This document shows, one piece after another, positions 1 to 5,829 of a stretch of 7,936 nt of DNA (positions are counted from its first letter, which is position 1; each line of letters begins with the position of its first letter). Source of the stretch: Thermoflexales bacterium (GTDB lineage: Bacteria; Chloroflexota; Anaerolineae; B4-G1); the NCBI GenBank assembly GCA_007118795.1, contig SKQX01000050.1, positions 1 to 7,936 on the forward strand. The letters run 5' to 3'. Under the pieces are notes generated by a model, which was given only the letters and a program-made list of their open reading frames with translations, did no database searches and was not told the origin of the DNA. The translations under genes were made by a program, and so were the position numbers.

Positions 1-20
1 CGTCTGTACCCGAGGCGGAC

Positions 21-83
21 ATGCAAAAAGTGCCGCGCGTATTGCTGGAGCGTTTCACCGATGCCCTGTGTTATGCCACCTGA
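21..83 (+). pseudogene. Possible N-terminal remnant of an HD-domain (ppGpp-hydrolase-like) gene
   Basis: An ATG at 21 follows a purine-rich GAGGCGG stretch at a plausible ribosome-binding distance. It opens a frame of only 20 codons ending in TGA at 81-83. The peptide contains LLERFTDALCYAT. From memory this resembles the beginning of RelA/SpoT-type HD hydrolases, where a similar RF-x-DAL-x-YA stretch precedes the LH-x-x-Q-x-RKG motif. No continuation of such a domain is seen after the stop in any frame. The frame is also open upstream to the window edge, so it could instead be the last codons of a longer unrelated gene. The family assignment rests on about a dozen residues and is weak. Confidence 0.25.
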
Positions 84-376
84 CGTCGTTTCCAACTCGT
101 TCGCACGTCAAAACGGCCATTCTTGACCTCGATTCACCAATCCGGGCGGAGTCAACGCTATGTCCACAACAACCGGACGTCTCACTCTTGGACAAAGTCC
201 AGCTCAGATGGTAGGGCGTTATCATTCTCGCCGTTGAGGTGACCGGCACTTCGGTCGAGATCTCGGAAAACGGAATCCGACGCTCTCTTAAGCCAATTCG
301 GGCCGTTATGCTGCGCTCCCAAGTGCCGGTCACCTTGGGCACAGAAGAATGATAAGTCCCTGCTCAGATAGTAGTC
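84..376. other. Non-coding stretch with palindromic element
   Basis: No reading frame here has a convincing start, ribosome-binding site or recognisable protein on either strand. The frames that exist on the minus strand lie across the inverted repeats and look like shadows. The recognisable content is the repeat element at 195-374, listed separately. A small GGAC-AAA-GTCC hairpin is at 190-200. Confidence 0.5.
195..374. repeat. 137-nt imperfect palindrome flanked by ~20-nt direct repeats (MITE-like)
   Basis: Two nested perfect inverted repeats are visible. TTATCATTCT (219-228) pairs with AGAATGATAA (346-355), and AGGTGACCGGCACTT (237-251) pairs with AAGTGCCGGTCACCT (321-335). The loop holds the palindrome CGAGATCTCG (256-265) and an AACGG/CCGTT pair (269-273, 303-307). 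The palindrome is bracketed by near-identical direct repeats: AAGTCC-A-GCTCAGATGGTAG (195-214) and AAGTCC-CT-GCTCAGATAGTAG (354-374). The arrangement fits a small non-autonomous mobile element with a target-site duplication, or a structured RNA or operator pair. No transposase is present. The right direct repeat ends two bases before the -35 box of the RNase J promoter, so it may influence that promoter. Confidence 0.6.
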
Positions 377-404
377 TTGACACCAAACCCGCCTGTGATA
401 CAAT
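377..404 (+). promoter_or_regulatory. Sigma70-type promoter for the RNase J leader
   Basis: The -35 box is a perfect TTGACA (377-382), followed by a 16-bp spacer and TACAAT (399-404). A TG at 396-397 gives an extended -10 (TGATACAAT). Transcription would start near 411, leaving a leader of about 170 nt before the RNase J start codon. Confidence 0.75.
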
Positions 405-454
405 AAAGTGTCGATCAATTGGTCCGAATACGTGCAAGTGGGTGGAATCGAATG

Positions 455-546
455 CACCTCCGAGCCCAGGCGCGGGCCGTTTCGTGCCTACTTCGACCAG
501 ACGACTTGGTCGGAGGCCCAGCCGGGCGCTTGGGAGGTGTTTTTTT
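455..546 (+). terminator. Intrinsic terminator 38 nt upstream of the RNase J start codon
   Basis: CACCTCC (455-461) pairs with GGAGGTG (533-539). CAGGCGC (467-473) pairs with GCGCTTG (526-532) with one G-U pair, and GGGCC (474-478) pairs with GGCCC (515-519). An apical hairpin CGACCA/TGGTCG (494-499, 507-512) closes it. The stem is followed at once by seven T residues (540-546), the standard rho-independent layout. Confidence 0.75.
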
Positions 547-572
547 GTGGAACGTGGTAGTCTAGCAATAGT

Positions 573-578
573 GAGGTG
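573..578 (+). promoter_or_regulatory. Ribosome-binding site choosing the RNase J start at 585
   Basis: GAGGTG lies six bases upstream of the ATG at 585. The GTG at 576, which would add three residues, overlaps this site and has no good ribosome-binding site of its own, so the ATG is preferred. Confidence 0.6.
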
Positions 579-584
579 AAGGAA

Positions 585-2237
585 ATGGAGGAACAGTTAC
601 GAGTGGTTCCCCTGGGAGGCCTGGGGGAAGTTGGCAAGAACATGATGAGCATCGAGTACGGGGACGACATCCTGGTGGTGGATGTGGGCATCATGTTCCC
701 GCAGACGGGAATGCTGGGGATCGATTACATTCTCCCCGATTGGGAATACCTGCGGGATAAGAAGGACCGGGTGCTAGCAGCGATCATCACCCACGGGCAT
801 ATGGACCACATCGGGGCGCTATCCTACTTCCTGGAGGAGTTCGATGTACCCTTGTACGCGACCCGTCTCACGCGCGGTCTGATCGAGGTGCAACTCAGGC
901 AGCGACATCAGCTGGAGGATGCGACACTGCACACCATGACACCCCGCGACGAGATCGAGATTGGCCCGTTCACGGTGGAGCCGTATCACGTCTGTCATTC
1001 GATTCCGGACACCGTCGGGCTGGGGATCACGACTCCGGCCGGCTTGATCGTGCACAGTGGCGATTTCAAGTTCGATCACACGCCGGTGGATGGCTGGCCC
1101 ACGGACTACGCCAAGCTGGCTGAGTTCACAAACCGAGAGGTGCTGCTCTTGATGTCCGACAGTACGAACGCCGACACCCCGGGCCGGACCCAGTCCGAGG
1201 CGGTCCTGTATGATGCTTTCCATCAGATTATGCGTGAGGCTCCGGGCAGACTCATCGTCGCCACCTTCGCGTCCCTGATTTCCCGCATCCAACAGGTTGT
1301 CGACGTGGCGGCCGAGTACGATCGGAAAATCGCCATCGCCGGTCGGAGTATGGTAGAGAACACCGCCATGGCGCGAGAGCTGGGCTATCTGGAGATTCCC
1401 GATGAGATGCTCGTGGAGCTTCACGAGATCGATCGCTTCCCGCCCCGCGAGATCGTCATCATGGCGACGGGAGCCCAAGGGGAGCCCATGGCGGTCCTCA
1501 ACCGGCTGGCCACGGGACGACACCATGCCCTGAGCATTCAGGATGAGGATACCGTGGTGCTATCCTCCCACACCATCCCGGGGAACGAGGAGATGATCCA
1601 CGAGGTGATCAACCGTCTCTTCCAGAAGGGGGCCGACGTCTACTACGATCCGGTCGCTGGGGTGCACGTGTCGGGTCACGCCAGCCAGGAGGAGCAGAAG
1701 ATGCTCATCAACATGCTCCATCCCCGCTATTTCCTCCCTATCCACGGGGAGCTCCGGCACATCAAGCACCACGCGAAGCTCGCCGAGCAGTTGGGCATCC
1801 CCAAGCAGAACATCGCTGCGGTGGAGAACGGCTATGTCCTGGAGTTCACGGATGGACGGATGGAGGTCGGGGCGCGCGTGCCCGGCGGGTACGTCTATGT
1901 CGATGGCACCCTGGTAGGGGAGATCGGCCCGCGGCTGATGCGACAGCGCAGTGAGTTGGGTGATGCTGGTTTCGTCACCGCCGTCGTGCCGTTTAACCCA
2001 CGAACCGGCCGGCCCGTAGGCCAACCACGGATCATCACGAGAGGGTTCGTTTTCCGGCCGGAGGCCGAGGATTTGCTGGATCGGGCCCAGGATGTGGTGC
2101 GGTCGGCGGCCGTCGTCGAGCCTGGTACGAAGCCTGCCGACGTCGAGGCCAACATCGAGCGTGCCCTGTCGAGCTTCCTGCGGCGCGAGACGCGGCGAGA
2201 ACCGGTGGTGACCTCGGCGGTGGTTGACATCACCTAG
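585..2237 (+). CDS. rnj: Ribonuclease J (beta-CASP metallo-beta-lactamase RNase)
   Basis: Cytoplasmic zinc-dependent RNase with 5'-to-3' exonuclease and endonuclease activity in the family, acting in mRNA decay and rRNA maturation. The 550-residue length from the ATG at 585 is typical. The N-terminus LRVVPLGGLGEVGKNM is the family signature. The metallo-beta-lactamase motif HGHMDH supplies zinc ligands (residues 70, 72, 74, 75). H138 in the HVCHSIPD stretch, D160 in HSGDF and H387 in PIHGELRH complete the site. The beta-CASP part includes SDSTNAD (from residue 191), FASLISRIQQ and SGHAS (363-367). The C-terminal domain runs intact to the end. The FASLIS stretch has L where many homologues have N. 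The gene follows a promoter, a structured leader and an intrinsic terminator, which suggests attenuation or autoregulation, though this is inference. It converges on the gene at 2397-4118. Confidence 0.97.
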   Translation: MEEQLRVVPLGGLGEVGKNMMSIEYGDDILVVDVGIMFPQTGMLGIDYILPDWEYLRDKKDRVLAAIITHGHMDHIGALSYFLEEFDVPLYATRLTRGLIEVQLRQRHQLEDATLHTMTPRDEIEIGPFTVEPYHVCHSIPDTVGLGITTPAGLIVHSGDFKFDHTPVDGWPTDYAKLAEFTNREVLLLMSDSTNADTPGRTQSEAVLYDAFHQIMREAPGRLIVATFASLISRIQQVVDVAAEYDRKIAIAGRSMVENTAMARELGYLEIPDEMLVELHEIDRFPPREIVIMATGAQGEPMAVLNRLATGRHHALSIQDEDTVVLSSHTIPGNEEMIHEVINRLFQKGADVYYDPVAGVHVSGHASQEEQKMLINMLHPRYFLPIHGELRHIKHHAKLAEQLGIPKQNIAAVENGYVLEFTDGRMEVGARVPGGYVYVDGTLVGEIGPRLMRQRSELGDAGFVTAVVPFNPRTGRPVGQPRIITRGFVFRPEAEDLLDRAQDVVRSAAVVEPGTKPADVEANIERALSSFLRRETRREPVVTSAVVDIT

Positions 2238-2288
2238 TTGCGGTGGCTGCGCGTGATGGTGGCAGCGACTCGAGGCCCGCGGGCTGGC

Positions 2289-2305
2289 GGGGCACGTTTT
2301 GCCCC
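2289..2305. terminator. Small hairpin after RNase J
   Basis: GGGGCA (2289-2294) and TGCCCC (2300-2305) form a 6-bp stem with loop CGTTT, about 50 bases past the RNase J stop. There is no T-run after it, so its role in termination is uncertain. Confidence 0.3.
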
Positions 2306-2312
2306 ACAGCGT

Positions 2313-2349
2313 CGATCCAACCGCACCAGCCGCTGGTGCGGTTGGATCG
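2313..2349. terminator. Perfect 18-bp palindrome between convergent genes
   Basis: CGATCCAACCGCACCAGC (2313-2330) and its exact reverse complement (2332-2349) are separated by one C, giving a stable stem of about 16 bp with a small loop. It lies between the ends of RNase J and the minus-strand gene (47 bases beyond the latter's stop). It could serve as a bidirectional terminator or 3'-end stabiliser. Neither side has a T-run, so it is not a canonical intrinsic terminator. Confidence 0.5.
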
Positions 2350-2396
2350 TTCCGGCGCCGTATCGAGTCAAGTGAGCGTGATCGGGTCGCTCTACC

Positions 2397-4118
2397 CTAC
2401 GGCGTGTCGCCGTCATCAGCTACACCAGTAACCTCGGGCAGCAGCCCCAGCGCCTCCAAGCCGACGACCAGCCGCGGCCAGTCACCCGCGCGGACGAGAG
2501 CGGTGGTCGGGCCGAGTTGCTCCTGGATTAGGTTACCCACTTTCCGGGACGCTCTTGCCTGATCCATCAACTGTTTGTCCGTCAGGCGCAGCAGCACCGA
2601 GCGCTCGACCCGCACCTCTGTCCCGCGCTGGGACCAGCGGGTCAATGCCGACTCGAGCCGGGGCGGTATAGGAGCTTCGGTGACCTGATCGAGAAACTCC
2701 AGCACCCGGGCGACCGAGATGCCCTTCCGACGGGCGCGTTTCAGGGCACTCGGTGTTAGCCGGTAGGTGTACCGGTCGCCGGAGCGTGCCCAGTCTGTCA
2801 CCCGAGCGATCTGAAAGCGCTCATAACGACGTTCGGCGGGGACGGAGACGCGGAAGCCGGTCCGGAGGCGCAGCGGGCGGTGCGGGGACGGGCCCGGGGG
2901 CTCCCTGAGGTTCAGGATGGCGGCTCCGCGTGCGGTAAGGCGGAAGGCCGTAGCGGAGTGGCTTGAACGGTCCACCTCGCCGCTGCTGGCATAGCCCAGA
3001 TCGACCAAGCCAAGCCAGTTCATGGGGCGGCTGATCAGATGGCGGATGAGCCGGCCCTCGATGGCGTCCCAGCTCTGGAAACCAGAGAGGTAAGCGCCGC
3101 TATCTCTGTCGCGGATGTACCACGTCTCGTAATCGCCGGCCGGTCGCTGGAAGTCTGGGTCGACTTTCTTGATGGCCGCCGCGAACTCGCCGATTTGGTA
3201 CCAGGTCTCGGGCGTACATGCGGCTATGTGTATTAGGACAGCACCGCGTGCCAGTCGCGGATCGTTGTGCCACGCACCGGTGTCCTCCGGTTGCAGGGAG
3301 GGGACCTGAAACAGCTCGTTCCAGGCCCGGTCCTCGCGCCAGGCAGCGATCACACTGCGCTGCTGGTCAGGTTCGGTGTCGTTGAGCCAGCTCGTCACCG
3401 AATCTGGGTGGAGACGCAGGTAACCCGAATCATTCGCGACGAGCCAACCGATCGAGTGCGCCAGATGGGCCAAGAACCGAAGGTAAGCCTCACCCGAAAG
3501 GCGGAGCCGCTTGAGGAGCCCGTGCTTGTGCCTCTCCGGCCACTCCTGACCGGATATCAGTCGCGGCTCTTCGTTCTGGACGTACGACAGCAGCGCGCAT
3601 GCGTCGTCCAGCAGGAGGTCACCAGCCGAGAAGACCGCGGCAGGCTCGGGACCCGGTTCAACAGCGATGACAGCCCTCCCAGCCTCGCCCCCTGGCAAGT
3701 GAGCCCGTATCTCAGGCGGAACGAAGACCGCCTCGTAGGCTCCCTTTGATCCCTGCTCGAAGCTGAAAAAGGCAAATCCCTTGTACCATAGCCCCTCCGC
3801 TGGCGAGATCGGTTCTTGCCAGGGTTTTTCTCGCTCCATGCGACCGGGGCCCATCGTCCGGATCTCGCCCCATTCCCGAGCGAAGACTCGCTTTGGCATC
3901 TGTCCGCCCGACCCGACTAAGGCCTGCAGAGCCCGACCCTCCTCGTCCGACAGCGCCTCTCGGACGCTGGCGATGGTCTCAGGGTCGTCCATCGCTTGAG
4001 CCAACTCCAGGGCCGCTTCCCTTTGCCGGGTGGCGGTGAGCTCAATATCCCAAAACTGGGCGATGGCTCGCAGTCGGACGAGATAGGTATCGAGCAGGCA
4101 CTGCCGAAGATGGGTCAT
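2397..4118 (-). CDS. Helicase_C_3 (XPB/Ssl2 N-terminal-like) domain protein
   Basis: A 573-residue protein with no signal peptide or membrane segment. The C-terminal part (about residues 421-560) matches my recollection of the Helicase_C_3/XPB N-terminal-like domain: a V-S-V-P start, YTYRLTPSALKRARRKGIS, ILEFL-like VARVLEFLDQ, an IPP-x-x-x-x-ALTRW helix, and a final LVRAGDWPRLVVGLEALGLLP. The middle (about 215-290) looks like winged-helix segments (SGEAYLRFLAHLAHSIGWL). No helicase ATPase motifs occur in this protein or its neighbours. Related stand-alone proteins are common in Actinobacteria and Chloroflexota and are of unknown function. DNA binding is inferred from fold similarity only. The ATG at 4118 is preceded by GAGGG two bases upstream and by a consensus promoter only 8 bases away. 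Confidence 0.75.
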   Translation of the reverse strand: MTHLRQCLLDTYLVRLRAIAQFWDIELTATRQREAALELAQAMDDPETIASVREALSDEEGRALQALVGSGGQMPKRVFAREWGEIRTMGPGRMEREKPWQEPISPAEGLWYKGFAFFSFEQGSKGAYEAVFVPPEIRAHLPGGEAGRAVIAVEPGPEPAAVFSAGDLLLDDACALLSYVQNEEPRLISGQEWPERHKHGLLKRLRLSGEAYLRFLAHLAHSIGWLVANDSGYLRLHPDSVTSWLNDTEPDQQRSVIAAWREDRAWNELFQVPSLQPEDTGAWHNDPRLARGAVLIHIAACTPETWYQIGEFAAAIKKVDPDFQRPAGDYETWYIRDRDSGAYLSGFQSWDAIEGRLIRHLISRPMNWLGLVDLGYASSGEVDRSSHSATAFRLTARGAAILNLREPPGPSPHRPLRLRTGFRVSVPAERRYERFQIARVTDWARSGDRYTYRLTPSALKRARRKGISVARVLEFLDQVTEAPIPPRLESALTRWSQRGTEVRVERSVLLRLTDKQLMDQARASRKVGNLIQEQLGPTTALVRAGDWPRLVVGLEALGLLPEVTGVADDGDTP

Positions 4119-4126
4119 CGCCCTCT

Positions 4127-4156
4127 ATTATACAGTAACGGCCACTCAGTTGCCAA
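4127..4156 (-). promoter_or_regulatory. Promoter of the Helicase_C_3 gene, near-leaderless
   Basis: On the minus strand, TTGGCA (4156-4151) is followed by an 18-bp spacer and a perfect TATAAT (4132-4127). The -10 box ends only 8 bases before the ATG at 4118. Transcription should therefore begin within a few bases of, or at, the start codon. Confidence 0.7.
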
Positions 4157-4341
4157 ACGGGATTCTACCAAGGGGCCTCGTTCGGGATCTGGCTTAGTTG
4201 CGCTCCATCGGTGTCTGGCGCACGCTGCGCCGTCATCAGCTCGAAAACGGGATCAACGACATGGCCGTAGCGCCGCCGTGGGGAGCGGAGGATCGTGGAA
4301 TGAGCCTGGCATCGGACAGGCGCGAAATCGCTCTTCCTTGG

Positions 4342-4369
4342 TTGCCATCAGGGCTAACATAGCTATAAT
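4342..4369 (+). promoter_or_regulatory. Promoter of the DUF1232-GH25 operon
   Basis: TTGCCA (4342-4347), a 16-bp spacer and a perfect TATAAT (4364-4369) give a predicted start near 4376, about 37 bases before the GTG at 4413. It is divergent from the promoter at 4127-4156. The roughly 185 bases between them show no clear operator. Confidence 0.65.
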
Positions 4370-4412
4370 GCGACGACGATTGCCTTAAGCTGCCGAGGAC
4401 TGAGGGGGCACC

Positions 4413-4823
4413 GTGGACGAGGAGAAGCATCGAGTTAGGAGGCCGGAGGGTGGTGAGGGCGCCCTGATAGCCTGGCTGAAGGATTCCCTGCGACAGCTGC
4501 GGCTGGCCTGGCGTCTCTTGTGGGACCGTAGAGTGGCTCTCTGGACCAAGCTGATTCCACCTGTGGTGTTGACCTACGTGATATTGCCCATCGATATCCT
4601 TCCCCACTTTCCCCCCAAGGAGTTGAGGCGGCTGGACGACCTCGCTGTCGTCCTGTTAGGTGTCCGGCTGTTCATTGAGCTGGCTCCGCCGGAGGTGGTG
4701 CGCGAGCATCTCGAGTCCCTGGGCGTCCAGACCCAGGAGTGGCGGCTCGTGGGTGATGATCAGATCGTGGTGCTGGATCAAGGTGGCGGGATTAGACGGG
4801 TAGAGGTCGATGCTGAGGAGTGA
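4413..4823 (+). CDS. DUF1232 (YkvA-like) membrane-associated protein
   Basis: A 136-residue protein of unknown function. The DUF1232 signature is clear: a hydrophobic segment at about residues 47-63 runs into P-I-D-I-L-P (59-64) and is followed by LRRLDDLAVVLLG (71-83). The first 45 residues are charged and amphipathic, and the C-terminal 35 residues are a short soluble tail. One membrane-inserted helix is likely. The start is GTG at 4413, with a GAGGGGG ribosome-binding site (4402-4408) four bases upstream. Its stop at 4821-4823 is tightly linked to the start of the following lysozyme gene, so the two are co-transcribed and probably translationally coupled. Confidence 0.85.
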   Translation: MDEEKHRVRRPEGGEGALIAWLKDSLRQLRLAWRLLWDRRVALWTKLIPPVVLTYVILPIDILPHFPPKELRRLDDLAVVLLGVRLFIELAPPEVVREHLESLGVQTQEWRLVGDDQIVVLDQGGGIRRVEVDAEE

Positions 4824-4827
4824 TGAC

Positions 4828-5667
4828 GTGCTCAGGACGCCAGGCATCGACGTTTCGCGCTGGCAGGGTGAGATCGACTGGGAGCGGGTGGCGGCCGCGG
4901 GGTATTCTTTCGTGGTGGTACGGGCCACGATCGGTAACTACTACACCGATCCCCGGTTCTACATCAACTGGAGGGATGCCCGGGACGTGGGGTTGCTGCT
5001 CTCTGCGTACCACGTGGTGGTGCCCCATCGCCCCGCCGATTCGCAGATCGAGCGGTTCTTCGAGGTGCTGGATGGCCGCCGATGTGATATGCCCCCGGTG
5101 CTCGACGTGGAGGTCAGTCGGGGGAGACGCCGTGAGGATGTCACTGCCCGGGTTGCTGAGTGCGCAGCGGCTATGGAGGACCAGGACGGCCGAAAGCCCA
5201 TCATCTATACAGCCCGCTGGTTCTGGGATCGATACGTCCTCGACTCCGTGCCAACTGCCGATTTCGACCTGTGGGTCGCCCATTATGGCGTCAGTCGTCC
5301 CGCCCTGCCTCGTGGTTGGGAGGAATGGAGGTTCTGGCAGTACTCCGACCACGGTCGAGTTCCTGGCATCCGTAGAGTAACGGACCTGAACTGGTTCCAC
5401 GGCAGCTATGAGGATCTGCTGGCCTACGTCGACGGTGAGCCTGCCGAGACGGAGCCGCCAGCCGTAGGCCTGCAAGCCCGGGTCACGGTCGAGACCCTCG
5501 CTGTGCGGGCGGGCCCGGGGCTGAACTACGAGCACGTTGGCGACCTGCGGGAAGGGGCTCTCGTAGACGTGGTCTCCCTCGCGGGCGACGACGTGTGGAT
5601 CCAGATCGCGCCGGAGCAGTGGGTCCCTTTCATGTCGCGCGACGAGCAACACATGGAGCTTGAATAG
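4828..5667 (+). CDS. GH25 lysozyme (N-acetylmuramidase) with C-terminal SH3 domain
   Basis: Predicted to cleave the MurNAc-GlcNAc bonds of peptidoglycan. The GH25 barrel spans about residues 5-200 of 279. It opens with GIDVSRWQG (Asp8), has the catalytic DxE pair in PPVLDVEVS (Asp93, Glu95) and ends with the conserved TDLNWF (Asp186). The spacing matches that of known GH25 enzymes. A bacterial SH3 domain follows (about 214-269), with LAVRAGPGLNYEHVG, and probably binds cell wall. The GTG at 4828 is preferred because GAGGAG (4815-4820) lies seven bases upstream. An ATG at 4810 would overlap the DUF1232 gene by 14 bases but has its ribosome-binding site too close. Neither start gives a signal peptide or membrane anchor, so the route to the wall is unclear. 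Confidence 0.92.
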   Translation: MLRTPGIDVSRWQGEIDWERVAAAGYSFVVVRATIGNYYTDPRFYINWRDARDVGLLLSAYHVVVPHRPADSQIERFFEVLDGRRCDMPPVLDVEVSRGRRREDVTARVAECAAAMEDQDGRKPIIYTARWFWDRYVLDSVPTADFDLWVAHYGVSRPALPRGWEEWRFWQYSDHGRVPGIRRVTDLNWFHGSYEDLLAYVDGEPAETEPPAVGLQARVTVETLAVRAGPGLNYEHVGDLREGALVDVVSLAGDDVWIQIAPEQWVPFMSRDEQHMELE

Positions 5668-5829
5668 TCGAGACGATGCGCTCTCGCGTTCCGGATAGCT
5701 TCAGGAGTCCGTCGGGACCTCGCTGAGGATGCGCCGTGGAGCCACGCTTTAGCGCACCGTCGAGGAGCTCAGCGCGATCTCATCCCGGCTGGTGCCAGAT
5801 AGGACGCCCTCTGTGACCGTTCGCTGACG
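5668..5829. other. Intergenic gap without clear signals
   Basis: The 162 bases between the lysozyme and the deacetylase gene contain no convincing reading frame, promoter consensus or hairpin with a T-run. Neither a terminator for the upstream operon nor a promoter for the downstream gene could be identified. Confidence 0.4.

Larger units (their letters stand above)
411..584 (+). promoter_or_regulatory. Structured 5' leader of RNase J, candidate attenuator or small RNA
   Basis: The predicted transcript from about 411 contains a strong intrinsic terminator (455-546) before the coding region. Upstream, GTGCA (432-436) can pair with TGCAC (453-457), and GGGTG (440-444) can pair with CACCT (455-459). 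Both pairings use bases that form the outer terminator stem (455-461), so mutually exclusive antiterminator and terminator folds are possible. The GGGTGGAATCG stretch is faintly like the T-box core, but the full T-box consensus is absent. I do not recognise a known riboswitch class. An independent small RNA of about 136 nt is an equally valid reading. Confidence 0.5.

Noticed and set aside
437..470. T-box-like GGGTGGAATCG stretch in the RNase J leader.
   Set aside because: Only a few bases match the T-box core and no specifier stem is apparent. RNase J is also not a typical T-box-controlled gene.
819..1526. Long minus-strand open frame inside the RNase J gene.
   Set aside because: It lies wholly opposite a gene with full catalytic motifs and encodes nothing recognisable; it is a shadow produced by GC-rich codon use.
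2408..4241. A 14-base direct repeat CGCCGTCATCAGCT at 2408-2421 and 4228-4241, near both ends of the minus-strand gene.
   Set aside because: One copy lies in coding sequence and a match of this length is not very unlikely by chance in about 8 kb. No target-site or mobile-element features accompany it.
3996..4388. Plus-strand open frame across the divergent intergenic region.
   Set aside because: It overlaps the start of the minus-strand gene and both promoters, and its product resembles nothing known.
4792..5652. A 286-codon minus-strand open frame opposite the lysozyme gene.
   Set aside because: The plus strand encodes an intact GH25-SH3 protein. The opposite frame shows no domain and has no promoter or ribosome-binding site that I can see.
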